62,070 nucleotides of DNA, from the NCBI RefSeq assembly GCF_000472865.1, contig NZ_AXAP01000048.1, positions 1 through 62,070 on the forward strand, read 5' to 3'. A program made the translations under genes and the position numbers. The stretch comes from Bradyrhizobium elkanii WSM2783. Lineage in GTDB: Bacteria > Pseudomonadota > Alphaproteobacteria > Rhizobiales > Xanthobacteraceae. How positions within the stretch are numbered: position 1 is the stretch's first letter; every line of letters starts with the position of its first letter. Of this stretch, positions 27,728-36,287 are shown piece by piece. The notes beneath the pieces are model-generated. The model searched no databases. It worked only from the letters and a program-made list of their open reading frames with translations, and was not told the DNA's origin.

Positions 27728-28918
27728 ATGGATCTCGCTTTCACCAAGGAAGAAGTGGCGTTTCGCGAGGAAGTGCGGGCGTTCTTCAGGGACAATGTGC
27801 CGCCGGACACGCGGAGGAAGATGCAGGAGGGCCGCCATCTCTCCAAGGACGAGATGGTCACCTGGTGGCGCATCCTGAACAAGAAGGGCTGGGGCGTATC
27901 GCACTGGCCGAAGGAATATGGCGGCACCGGCTGGACGTCGGTGCAGCACTACATCTTCAACGAGGAACTGCAGTCCTATCCGGCGCCGCAGCCGCTCGCC
28001 TTCGGCGTCAGCATGGTCGGCCCGGTCATCTACACCTTCGGCAACGAGGCGCAGAAGAAGCAGTATTTGCCGCGCATCGCCAATGTCGACGACTGGTGGT
28101 GCCAGGGCTTCTCGGAGCCGGGCTCGGGTTCGGACCTCGCCTCGCTCCGCACCAAGGCCGAGCGCAAGGGCGACAAGTGGATCATCAACGGCCAAAAGAC
28201 CTGGACCACGCTGGCGCAGCATGCCGACATGATCTTCTGCCTGTGCCGCACCGATCCTAGCGCCAAGAAGCAGATGGGCATCTCCTTCATCGTGTTCAGC
28301 ATGAAGTCGAAGGGGGTCACGGTTCGGCCGATCCAGACCATCGACGGCGGCCATGAGGTCAACGAAGTGTTCTTCGACAATGTCGAGGTCCCGATCGAGA
28401 ACCTGATCGGCGAGGAGAACAAGGGCTGGGATTACGCCAAGTTCCTGCTCGGCAACGAGCGCACCGGCATTGCGCGGGTCGGCGTCTCCAAGGAGCGGCT
28501 GCGCCGCATCAAGGAGCTCGCCTCCAAGGTCGAATCCGGTGGCCGGCCGGTGATCCAGGATCCCGCGTTCCGCGAGAGACTGTCAGCCTGCGAGATCGAG
28601 CTGAAGGCCCTGGAACTGACGCAGCTTCGCGTCGTCGCCGACGAAGGCAAGCATGGCAAGGGCAAGCCCAACCCGGCATCGTCCGTGCTCAAGATCAAGG
28701 GCTCGGAGATCCAGCAAACCACGACGGAACTCCTGATGGAAGTGATCGGCCCGTTCGCCGCACCTTATGACGTGCATGGCGACGACGGTTCAAACGAGGC
28801 CATGGATTGGACCGCCCAGATCGCGCCGAGCTACTTCAACAATCGCAAGGTCTCGATCTACGGCGGCTCCAACGAGATCCAGCGCAACATCATCGCCAAG
28901 GCGGTGCTGGGGCTTTGA
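27728..28918 (+). CDS. Acyl-CoA dehydrogenase, large-subunit type, block 3
   Basis: A 396-residue flavoprotein. FSEPGSGSDLASLRTKAE (near 125-142) and WIINGQKTWTT are flavin/substrate segments, NERTGIARVG near 245 holds the Glu expected to act as base in this group, and YGGSNEIQRNIIAKAVLGL closes the protein. The ATG at 27728 has AAGGAGG upstream; the frame also runs open into the repeat. With the smaller dehydrogenase at 29069 it may form a heteromeric alpha-beta enzyme, as in steroid and aromatic side-chain oxidation. Confidence 0.9.
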   Translation: MDLAFTKEEVAFREEVRAFFRDNVPPDTRRKMQEGRHLSKDEMVTWWRILNKKGWGVSHWPKEYGGTGWTSVQHYIFNEELQSYPAPQPLAFGVSMVGPVIYTFGNEAQKKQYLPRIANVDDWWCQGFSEPGSGSDLASLRTKAERKGDKWIINGQKTWTTLAQHADMIFCLCRTDPSAKKQMGISFIVFSMKSKGVTVRPIQTIDGGHEVNEVFFDNVEVPIENLIGEENKGWDYAKFLLGNERTGIARVGVSKERLRRIKELASKVESGGRPVIQDPAFRERLSACEIELKALELTQLRVVADEGKHGKGKPNPASSVLKIKGSEIQQTTTELLMEVIGPFAAPYDVHGDDGSNEAMDWTAQIAPSYFNNRKVSIYGGSNEIQRNIIAKAVLGL

Positions 28919-28949
28919 GTTGACGGCTCTTACCGTCACACACACTGGC

Positions 28950-29034
28950 GTCATGGCCGGGCTTGACCCGGCCATCCACGCGGTGGTGCAGACAGAGCAA
29001 GAGCGTGGATGCCCGGGACAAGCCCGGGCATGAC
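28950..29034. repeat. Intergenic palindromic repeat, family C
   Basis: GTCATGGCCGGGCTTGACCC...GGGACAAGCCCGGGCATGAC, an imperfect inverted repeat. Other copies are at 30250-30331, 32902-33004 and 38148-38231. Confidence 0.88.
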
Positions 29035-29068
29035 GGAGAATTTCCGATAATCCTGAGAGAGCAAGAAC

Positions 29069-30211
29069 ATGGATTTTGATTTGTCCGAGGAGCAGCGGCT
29101 TCTCAAGGAAAGCATCGACGGTCTGCTGACGGATTCCTACGATTTCGAGCAGCGCAAGAAATACATGAAGGAGAAGGGCGGCTGGAGCAAAGCCGTCTGG
29201 AGCAAGCTCGCCGAGCAGGGCCTGCTCGGCCTGCCCTTCACTGAGGCCGACGGCGGGTTCGGCGCCGGCGGGGTCGAGACCATGATCGTGATGGAAGCGC
29301 TCGGCAAAGCGCTCGTGCTCGAGCCTTATCTGGCGACCGTGGTGATCGGCGGCGGCTTCCTGCGCCATGGCGGCTCGGCCGAGCAGAAGGCCGCGCACAT
29401 TCCCGGCATCATCGACGGCAGCAAGACGCTCGCGTTCGCGCAGCTCGAGAAGAACTCGCGTTACGACCTGTTCGACGTCACCACGACCGCGAAGAAGAAG
29501 GGCGCCGGTTGGGTCATCGACGGCGAGAAGTTCGTCGTCCTCAACGGCGAGAACGCCGACACGCTGATCGTGACCGCGCGCACCAAGGGCGAGCGGCGCG
29601 ACAGAAACGGGATCGGCGTGTTCCTGGTGCCCGCCGATGCCAAGGGCATCAGCAAGAAGGGCTATCCGACCCAGGACGGCCTGCACGCCGCCGACATCAG
29701 CTTCACCGGCGTCGAAGTCGGCAGCGATGCCGCGATCGGCAATCCCGAGGATGCGCTTGATCTGATCGAGCGCGTGGTCGACGAAGCCCGCATCGCGCTG
29801 TGCGCGGAGGCGGTCGGCGCGATGGATGAATCGCTCAAGGAGACCGTCGAGTACATCAAGACGCGCAAGCAGTTCGGCGTCGCGATCGGTTCGTTCCAGA
29901 GCCTGCAGCACCGTGCGTCCGACATGTTCGTCGCGGCCGAGCAGGCCCGCTCGATGTCGATGTTCGCGACCATGGCCGGCGACTTCGAGGATGCCAAGGA
30001 GCGCGCGAGCGCAATCGCGGCGGCCAAGGTGCAGATCGGCAAGTCGCTGAAGTTCGTCGGCCAGCAGTCGATTCAGCTCCATGGCGGCATCGGCATGACG
30101 ATGGAGGCCAAGATCGGCCACTACTTCAAGCGCCTGACCATGATCGAGAACACCTTTGGCGACACCGAGTATCACCTGCGCCGCGTCGCAGACGCGGGCG
30201 GGTTGATTTAG
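29069..30211 (+). CDS. Acyl-CoA dehydrogenase, small-subunit type, block 3
   Basis: A 380-residue acyl-CoA dehydrogenase-fold protein that begins MDFDLSEEQRLLKESIDG. It has AFAQLEKNSRYDLFDV and KKGAGWVIDGEKFVVLNG in the middle domain, ALCAEAVGAMDESLKET-YIKTRKQFG in helix G/H and QLHGGIGMTMEAKIGHYFKR near the C-terminus. The usual SEPGSGSD flavin loop of the large subunit is absent, as in the smaller partners of heteromeric enzymes. It follows its larger neighbour with only a repeat between them. Confidence 0.88.
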   Translation: MDFDLSEEQRLLKESIDGLLTDSYDFEQRKKYMKEKGGWSKAVWSKLAEQGLLGLPFTEADGGFGAGGVETMIVMEALGKALVLEPYLATVVIGGGFLRHGGSAEQKAAHIPGIIDGSKTLAFAQLEKNSRYDLFDVTTTAKKKGAGWVIDGEKFVVLNGENADTLIVTARTKGERRDRNGIGVFLVPADAKGISKKGYPTQDGLHAADISFTGVEVGSDAAIGNPEDALDLIERVVDEARIALCAEAVGAMDESLKETVEYIKTRKQFGVAIGSFQSLQHRASDMFVAAEQARSMSMFATMAGDFEDAKERASAIAAAKVQIGKSLKFVGQQSIQLHGGIGMTMEAKIGHYFKRLTMIENTFGDTEYHLRRVADAGGLI

Positions 30212-30249
30212 CTGCTCGCCATTGCGAGCCCGTAAGCCGCATAATGGTC

Positions 30250-30331
30250 GTCATGCCCAGGCTTGTCCCGGGCATCCACGTCTTGGCGGCGAAGGAAGAG
30301 CGTGGATGGCCGGGTCAAGCCCGGCCATGAC
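30250..30331. repeat. Intergenic palindromic repeat, family C
   Basis: Copy of the element at 28950-29034, in the opposite arrangement: GTCATGCCCAGGCTTGTCCC at the left and GTCAAGCCCGGCCATGAC at the right. Confidence 0.88.
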
Positions 30332-30376
30332 GGTGTGGGAAAATGCGAACAAAACAGAAGAGGGAATAACATAACA

Positions 30377-31150
30377 ATGAAGAACACCCCATTCGATCTC
30401 ACCGGAAAAGTTGCCGTCATCACCGGCTCGAGCCGCGGCATCGGCCGCGCCTCCGCCGAACTGCTGGCAAAGCTCGGCGCCAAGGTGGTGATCTCCTCGC
30501 GCAAGGCGGACGCCTGCCAGGAAGTGGCTGACGGCATCAATGCGGCCGGCGGCGATGCGCATGTGATCCCCTGCAACATCTCGCGCCGCGAGGAGGTGGA
30601 GGCGCTGATCTCCGGCGCAACCAAACATTACGGCAAGATCGACATCCTCGTCTGCAACGCCGCGGTGAACCCCTATTACGGCCCGCTGCTCGACATCAAG
30701 GACGAGGCGTTCGACAAGATCATGGGCAGCAACGTCAAGAGCAACATCTGGCTCTGCGCGCTGGCAATCCCGCAGATGGCCGAGCGCGGCAATGGCTCGG
30801 TCGTAATCATCTCGTCCATCGGCGGATTGCGCGGCTCGACCGTGATCGGCGCCTACGGCATCTCGAAGGCGGCCGACTTCGCGCTCTGCCGCAGCTTGGC
30901 CGGCGAATGGGGACCAAAAGGCGTGCGCGTCAATTGCGTCGCGCCGGGGCTGGTCAAGACCGATTTCGCCCGCGCGCTCTGGGAAGACGCGGAGCTTTTG
31001 AAACGGCGCACCGCCACCACCCCGCTCCGTCGCATCGGCGAACCCGACGAGATCGCCGGCGCGGTCGCCTATCTCGCCTCCGACGCCTCCACCTTCATGA
31101 CCGGCCAGACCATCGTCATCGACGGCGGCGTCACCACGGCAGCGGTGTAG
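30377..31150 (+). CDS. Short-chain dehydrogenase/reductase, block 3
   Basis: A 257-residue SDR with TGSSRGIG (16-23), CNAAV near 92, ISSIGG, and YGISK near 158. The ending LASDASTFMTGQTIVIDGG is classical. The start at 30377 is chosen because the upstream frame runs into the family C repeat; a GAAGAGGGAA lies upstream. It differs from the two HSD10-like SDRs of blocks 1 and 4 and looks more like general 3-oxoacyl or glucose-dehydrogenase-type SDRs. The substrate is unknown; the context suggests CoA-ester metabolism. Confidence 0.88.
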   Translation: MKNTPFDLTGKVAVITGSSRGIGRASAELLAKLGAKVVISSRKADACQEVADGINAAGGDAHVIPCNISRREEVEALISGATKHYGKIDILVCNAAVNPYYGPLLDIKDEAFDKIMGSNVKSNIWLCALAIPQMAERGNGSVVIISSIGGLRGSTVIGAYGISKAADFALCRSLAGEWGPKGVRVNCVAPGLVKTDFARALWEDAELLKRRTATTPLRRIGEPDEIAGAVAYLASDASTFMTGQTIVIDGGVTTAAV

Positions 31151-31156
31151 CTTCGT

Positions 31157-31292
31157 CTCCCTCTCCCCGTTCTTCACGGGGAGAGGGTTGGGGTGAGGGG
31201 CTGCCTCCACAAATTCTGAACACCGTGAATGCGGCGCGTCCCCTCACCCCGCGCTGCGCGCCGACCTCTCCCCGCGAGAGCGGGGCGAGGTC
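31157..31292. repeat. Intergenic palindromic repeat, family E
   Basis: CTCCCTCTCCCCGTTCTTCA...CCTCTCCCCGCGAGAGCGGGG with inner GTGAGGGGC/CCCCTCAC arms. Other copies are at 34911-35042 and 57090-57221. Confidence 0.85.
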
Positions 31293-31367
31293 GAGCGGGC
31301 GGCATATTGACCTTCCCGCGCCAATCCGCTCCCTTGGCGCAAACCATCACCTCCGGGAAGGAGCGCC

Positions 31368-32870
31368 ATGTCCTTTGTGCTGGCCATCGATCAGGGCACC
31401 ACGTCCTCGCGCGCCATTGTGTTCCGCAGCGATATTTCCATCGCGGCGGTGGCGCAGCAGGAGTTTCCGCAGCATTTCCCGGCCTCCGGCTGGGTCGAGC
31501 ATGAGCCGGAGGACATCTGGACCTCGACCATCGCCACCTGCCGCAATGCGCTGGAGAAGGCCGATCTCAAAGCGAAAGACATCGCCGCGATCGGCATTAC
31601 GAACCAGCGCGAGACCACTGTCGTGTGGGACCGCGCCACGGGCCAGGCCGTGCACCGCGCCATCGTCTGGCAGGACCGTCGCACCGCAGATTTCTGCGCC
31701 AGACTGAAGGCCGAAGGCCACGAGCCCGTGATCTCGGCCAAGACCGGATTGATCATCGACCCTTATTTCTCGGGGACAAAAGTCGCCTGGATCCTCGACG
31801 GCGTGCCCGGCGCGCGAGAGCGCGCCGAGCGCGGCGAACTGCTGTTCGGCACCGTCGATTGCTATCTGCTCTGGCGGCTCACCGGCGGCAAGGTGCACGC
31901 AACCGACGCCACCAACGCCTCGCGCACCCTGCTGTTCAACATCCACACCGGCGAATGGGACGACGAGCTCTTGAAAATCCTCGGCGTGCCCCGCTCGATG
32001 CTGCCAGAGGTGAAGGACTCGTCGGCGAAATTCGGCGACAGCGTGCCCGACCTGTTCGGCGGCAGCATCGCCATCGCAGGCATCGCCGGCGACCAGCAAG
32101 CTGCGACCATCGGGCAGGCCTGTTTCGAGCCCGGCATGATCAAGTCGACCTATGGCACCGGCTGCTTTGCACTGCTCAACACCGGCACCACGCCGGTGAA
32201 ATCGAAGAACAAGCTGCTGACCACGATAGCCTACCAGCTCGGCGGCAAACGCACCTACGCGCTGGAAGGCTCGATCTTCGTCGCCGGAAGCGCAGTGCAA
32301 TGGCTGCGCGACGGGCTCGGTATCATCAAGCAGGCCGCCGAGACCGGGCCGCTCGCCGACAAATCCGACTCGATGCAGAGCGTCTATCTGGTGCCGGCCT
32401 TTGTCGGCATGGGCGCGCCCTACTGGAATCCGCGTGTGCGCGGCGCGCTGTTCGGCCTCACCCGCAACACCGGCCCGGCCGAGCTCGCGCATGCCGCGCT
32501 GGAAAGCGTCTGCTACCAGACCTACGACCTCTGGGCCGCGATGCGCGCCGACTGGCCTGACGCAACCGCGGCCAACATCGTGCTCCGCGTCGACGGCGGC
32601 ATGACCGCTTCCGACTGGACCATGCAGCGATTGGCCGATCTGCTCGACGCCCCGGTCGACCGCCCGATGATCCAGGAGACCACGGCGTTAGGAGCCGCCT
32701 ATCTCGCGGGCCTGCAGGCTGGCGTCTATCCCGAGCCGACGAAATTCGCCGACAACTGGCGATTGGAGCACCGATTCAAGCCCGCGATGAGCCAGGCGAC
32801 GCGCGAGCGGAAGCTGGCGGGCTGGGCGCGCGCGGTGAAGGGCGTGCTCGCGAGCGACGAGGGGGAGTGA
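31368..32870 (+). CDS. glpK: Glycerol kinase
   Basis: A 500-residue FGGY-family kinase. It begins FVLAIDQGTTSSRAIVFRSD, with the ITNQRET and IVWQDRRTA segments near 80-110 that line the glycerol site. The ATP-domain motifs are AGIAGDQQAATIGQACFEPG and STYGTGCFALLNTG near 240-280, and VDGGMTASDWTMQRLAD near 405. It makes glycerol 3-phosphate in the cytoplasm. GGGAAGGAG precedes the start. No glpD, glpF or glpR is nearby, so it stands alone between block 3 and the TRAP operon. Confidence 0.93.
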   Translation: MSFVLAIDQGTTSSRAIVFRSDISIAAVAQQEFPQHFPASGWVEHEPEDIWTSTIATCRNALEKADLKAKDIAAIGITNQRETTVVWDRATGQAVHRAIVWQDRRTADFCARLKAEGHEPVISAKTGLIIDPYFSGTKVAWILDGVPGARERAERGELLFGTVDCYLLWRLTGGKVHATDATNASRTLLFNIHTGEWDDELLKILGVPRSMLPEVKDSSAKFGDSVPDLFGGSIAIAGIAGDQQAATIGQACFEPGMIKSTYGTGCFALLNTGTTPVKSKNKLLTTIAYQLGGKRTYALEGSIFVAGSAVQWLRDGLGIIKQAAETGPLADKSDSMQSVYLVPAFVGMGAPYWNPRVRGALFGLTRNTGPAELAHAALESVCYQTYDLWAAMRADWPDATAANIVLRVDGGMTASDWTMQRLADLLDAPVDRPMIQETTALGAAYLAGLQAGVYPEPTKFADNWRLEHRFKPAMSQATRERKLAGWARAVKGVLASDEGE

Positions 32871-32901
32871 TGCGCTGTTGATCGCCAGCGCCACATTCTC
32901 C

Positions 32902-33004
32902 GTCATGCCCGGGCAAAAGCGCGAAGCGCGTCTTCGCGCAGATATCCCGGGCATCCACGTCTTGGCGGCAACGAGAACGTGGATGGCCGGGACAAGCCCA
33001 TGAC
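32902..33004. repeat. Intergenic palindromic repeat, family C
   Basis: GTCATGCCCGGGCAAAAGCG...GGATGGCCGGGACAAGCCCATGAC. The left arm has an insertion of GCGAAGCGCGTCTTCGCGC that itself forms a small hairpin. It lies between the convergent glpK and TRAP genes. Confidence 0.8.
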
Positions 33005-33018
33005 GAATGGAGAGATCG

Positions 33019-34338
33019 CTAATTCGCCATCATCCGCTGCGGCAACCACGTCGCGAGCAGCGGGAAGGCGATCAGGATCACGAGCCGGATCAGGTCGGTG
33101 ACGACGAAGGGGATCACGCCCTTGAAGATCGTGGAGAAGGAGACGTCCTTCACCACGCTCTTGATCACGAACACGTTCATGCCGACAGGCGGATGGATCA
33201 GGCCGAGCTCGACGGTCATCACGATGATGACGCCGAACCAGATCGGATCGAAGCCGAGATGCATGATCACCGGGAAGATGATCGGCACGGTCAGGATGAT
33301 CATCGCCATGGCGTCCATCAGGCAGCCGAGCACGAGATACATCACCATGATGACGGCGAGGATGCCGTAGCTGCCGAGCCCGAGGCCGGTGAGGAATTCG
33401 GTGACCTTTTGCGGGGTCTGCGTCACCGTCAGGAAATAGCCGAAGATCAGCGCGCCGATCAGCACGGTGAACACCGCGGCCGCGGTGCGCGTCGCCTGCA
33501 GCAGCGAATTGAGGATCTTCTCCTTGTCCAACCGTCCGGTGAGAATGCCGATCAGGAATGCGCCGGTGGCGCCGACGCCGCCGGCTTCCGTCGGCGTGAA
33601 GCGCGGCAGGAACGGCAGGCCGTAGAGGCCGCCGATGACAAAGATAAAGAGCAGCACCGGCGCCCAGATGTCGCGCAGGCCGGCGAAGCGCTCGCGCCAG
33701 GAAATCCGCTTCCCCGTCGGCAGGAAGCCGGGCCTGATATAGCCGATCAACGCGATGGTGATCATATACATGGTCATCGCGAGCAGGCCCGGGATGATGC
33801 CGGCGATGAAGAGTTTACCGATGTCCTGCTCAGTGATGATGCCGTAGACCGCAAGCACCGTCGACGGCGGCAGCATCGCGCCGAGCGTGCCGCCCGCCGC
33901 GATCACGCCGGTGGCAAAAGATTGCGGGTAGCCGAAGCGGCGCATCTCCGGATACGCGACAGCCGAGAACGTCGCGGCGGTCGCGACCGAGGAGCCAGAG
34001 ATCGCGGCGAAGCCGCCGCAAGCGGCGACGGTGGCGATGCCGAGCCCGCCGCGGAGATGGCCGACAAAACCGTTGGCCGCCCCGAACAATTCGCGGCTCA
34101 TGCCGGAATTGCTGACAAAGGTCCCCATCAGGAGGAACATCGGGATGACGCCGAAGGTATAGTCGGTCACCGTACGCATCGAGGTCTGGCCGACGAGTTT
34201 CAGCGCCGGCGTGGCGCCGACCAGATAGCTGAAGCCGCAGACGCCGACGAGGCCCATCGCCATGCCGACCGGCACGCGGAGCAGCATCAGCGCGAACAGC
34301 GCGACAAAGCCGATGATGGCGACGGCGTCGGTGCTCAT
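33019..34338 (-). CDS. TRAP transporter large permease (DctM/TarM type)
   Basis: A 439-residue membrane protein with about twelve hydrophobic segments. MLLRVPVGMAMGLVGVCGF near the N-terminus and GGTLGAMLPPSTVLAVYGI near 150 are DctM motifs, and LGLIHPPVGMNVFVIKSV is the C-terminal one. It forms the proton- or sodium-driven channel of a tripartite carboxylate importer. It starts six bases after the small permease. The aromatic context (divergent PobA) suggests an aromatic acid substrate, like TarPQM of Rhodopseudomonas palustris. Confidence 0.92.
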   Translation of the reverse strand: MSTDAVAIIGFVALFALMLLRVPVGMAMGLVGVCGFSYLVGATPALKLVGQTSMRTVTDYTFGVIPMFLLMGTFVSNSGMSRELFGAANGFVGHLRGGLGIATVAACGGFAAISGSSVATAATFSAVAYPEMRRFGYPQSFATGVIAAGGTLGAMLPPSTVLAVYGIITEQDIGKLFIAGIIPGLLAMTMYMITIALIGYIRPGFLPTGKRISWRERFAGLRDIWAPVLLFIFVIGGLYGLPFLPRFTPTEAGGVGATGAFLIGILTGRLDKEKILNSLLQATRTAAAVFTVLIGALIFGYFLTVTQTPQKVTEFLTGLGLGSYGILAVIMVMYLVLGCLMDAMAMIILTVPIIFPVIMHLGFDPIWFGVIIVMTVELGLIHPPVGMNVFVIKSVVKDVSFSTIFKGVIPFVVTDLIRLVILIAFPLLATWLPQRMMAN

Positions 34339-34344
34339 CGGCGC

Positions 34345-34854
34345 TTACTCCGTCGCCTTGATCTTGGGATCGTGCATCTCCTCGGGGTGGAAGATCAGCC
34401 GATAGGTGCGGATCGCGATCAAGAGCACCGCGGACACGTCGCCGATCCAGGCGAGCGCGAAGAACGGCCAAGTCGGCATGTGCAGGTCGAAGGTCAGGAC
34501 ATTGTCGTTGTAGGTGCCGCGCACCTTGTCGAACAACGTCCAGGTCTGCACGGTGACCACGAACAGCAGCACCAGCGTCGCGAACACGTCGATGACGCGC
34601 TGGTATCTCGGCCCGACATTGGCCCAGACCAGATCGACGGTAATGTGGGTGCCGCGATAGGACGTCGCGGCGATGCCCCAGAAAATGAGGATGCCGAGCA
34701 GCATCCGCCCGATGTCGAAGGAATCGGGAATCGCGTAGTTCAGCGTGTTTCGCAGGAGCACCGCAAGGAAGATATTGGCGGCGACGATGCCGACGAATCC
34801 GGCCGCGATCCATTCGATCGTGTCGATGAAACGGTCCATGTAAGCGCGTTTCAT
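34345..34854 (-). CDS. TRAP transporter small permease (DctQ/TarQ type)
   Basis: A 169-residue protein with four hydrophobic segments (about 15-40, 50-65, 90-115 and 130-155). FWGIAATSYRGTHITVDLVW and the WRGxxHIxVD-like core are typical of DctQ. It lies directly upstream of the large permease and is separated from the binding-protein gene by 278 bases that contain a family E repeat. A second in-frame ATG at MDRFIDTIEW is possible. Confidence 0.9.
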   Translation of the reverse strand: MKRAYMDRFIDTIEWIAAGFVGIVAANIFLAVLLRNTLNYAIPDSFDIGRMLLGILIFWGIAATSYRGTHITVDLVWANVGPRYQRVIDVFATLVLLFVVTVQTWTLFDKVRGTYNDNVLTFDLHMPTWPFFALAWIGDVSAVLLIAIRTYRLIFHPEEMHDPKIKATE

Positions 34855-34910
34855 GAGTGGAGCGTCCTATGCTGTGCGATCAGTTGATTAAGGCGGTCCG
34901 GCGGCGCAGT

Positions 34911-35042
34911 TCACCTCGCCCCTTCGGGGAGAGGTCGGCGCGAAGCGCCGGGTGAGGGCGATCAAGTCCCACGAGAGAGCGAAACCCCTCACCCGGATCG
35001 CATCTTGCGATGCGATCCGACCTCTCCCACAAGGGGAGAGGT
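34911..35042. repeat. Intergenic palindromic repeat, family E
   Basis: TTCACCTCGCCCCTTCGGGG...CGACCTCTCCCACAAGGGGA-GAGG, with inner CCGGGTGAGGG/CCCCTCACCCGG arms. It lies inside the TRAP operon between the binding-protein and permease genes, where it could affect their relative mRNA levels. Confidence 0.82.
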
Positions 35043-35132
35043 GGGGCACCGTCGATGCGGCTTCAGTATGATCCAATCTCATCGGCTCATGACGATTGCA
35101 GGAACGGCGGCCAACGTGATCGGCGCCTACCC

Positions 35133-36155
35133 TTACTGCGCGAGCGCGTTGTACTTCGCGAGTGACGCCTTCAGGTCCGCCATGGCGGCATCCGCGTCGA
35201 CGCCGGTCTTCTTGACGCTGTCGGCCCAGGTCTTGACCAGCGGCTCGGCGGCCTTCTTCCACAGCGCGGTCTGCTCCGGCGTCAGCGTGTAGACCTCGTG
35301 GCCGGACTCGGCTTTCACCTTATCGATGCCGGCGTCCTCGAACTTACCCCAGTGCTCGCCGACGATGCCCGCCATCTCGGTCGAGCAATTCTTGTCGATG
35401 GCGGCCTTCTGACGGTCGGACATCGCGTTGTACTTGTCCTTGTTGATGACGAACACGAAGGTCGTGACATAGAGCGGCGCCTCCATGTCGTACTTCGTCA
35501 CCTTGTCGATGCCGAACAACACCAGCGAGCCCCAGGGAAAGGTGACGCCGTCGGCAACGCCGCGCTCGATGATATCGCGCACTTCAGGCGCTGAGGACTG
35601 CACATTGGTGCCACCGAGCGAGGTGACGAAATTGGCCATGGTGGCGTGCGCAGGCCGGATCTTCAGGCCTTTGACGTCCTCGGGGACCACGATCTTCTTG
35701 GTGCGCGAATGGAACGAAGACGGCGAATGGACGAAGGCCAGACAATATTTGACGTCCTTCATCTCCTTCTCGGCATATTTGCGGTACCAGGCATCCAGTC
35801 CCATCGAGCCGCCCTTGGCGTCCGAGATCAGGAACGGCAATTCGCCGGCGCCGACGATCGGGAAGCGGCCGGGCTGGTAGCCCGGATTGACATAGGTGAC
35901 ATCGGCGATGCCGTCGCGCGCCATGTCGTAATGGTCGAAGGCCTTGCCGAGCTGCTGGGCCGGGAACACCTTGCCCTTGATGGTGCCGCCGGAATCCCTT
36001 TCCACCGCCGCGGCCCAGTCCTCCAGCGACTTTTGCAGCGGATGGGAGGCCGGCACCCAATGCGAAATCTTCAGGTCGAACGTCTTCTCCTGCCCGAACG
36101 CAGGCGTCACGCTGGCGGCCAGCAGCAACGCCAGAACCGTCTTCCTCATCGGCAT
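35133..36155 (-). CDS. TRAP transporter solute-binding protein (DctP/TarP type)
   Basis: A 340-residue periplasmic protein. The signal peptide ends near TPAFGQ (residue 22) and the mature chain begins KTFDLKISHWVPASHPLQKS. GLKIRPAHATMANFVTSLGG near 165 contains the arginine region that binds the ligand carboxylate in this family. The ending has VYTLTPEQTALWKKAAEPL. It is the first gene of the operon, divergent from PobA, with an operator-like palindrome between them. I infer a hydroxycinnamate or hydroxybenzoate ligand. Confidence 0.9.
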   Translation of the reverse strand: MPMRKTVLALLLAASVTPAFGQEKTFDLKISHWVPASHPLQKSLEDWAAAVERDSGGTIKGKVFPAQQLGKAFDHYDMARDGIADVTYVNPGYQPGRFPIVGAGELPFLISDAKGGSMGLDAWYRKYAEKEMKDVKYCLAFVHSPSSFHSRTKKIVVPEDVKGLKIRPAHATMANFVTSLGGTNVQSSAPEVRDIIERGVADGVTFPWGSLVLFGIDKVTKYDMEAPLYVTTFVFVINKDKYNAMSDRQKAAIDKNCSTEMAGIVGEHWGKFEDAGIDKVKAESGHEVYTLTPEQTALWKKAAEPLVKTWADSVKKTGVDADAAMADLKASLAKYNALAQ

Positions 36156-36198
36156 CCTCTCCCTCTTTGCGGGCCTTTGGTGGCCCTTTGCGATTATT

Positions 36199-36213
36199 GT
36201 TATATGATATAAT
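36199..36213. promoter_or_regulatory. Operator-like palindrome GTTATA-TGA-TATAAT between TRAP and pobA
   Basis: The arms match except for the outermost base and the site fits the GTTATA-N3-TATAAC pattern of 1363-1377. The overlapping TGATATAATCA (36205-36215) is identical to 10203-10213 in the MarR/livH gap. It lies 43 bp from the TRAP start and 74 bp from pobA. Confidence 0.5.
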
Positions 36214-36287
36214 CACCATTGCAAGCTGACGACAGCGGCTGGCCAGCGGGTATAAGCTGTGGCCTACGGTATCGGGAGGAGCAAAAA

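Noticed and set aside
36219..36287. A longer PobA starting upstream
   Set aside because: The family N-terminus begins at RSKVAIIGAGPAG, and GGGAGGAG precisely precedes the TTG at 36288.
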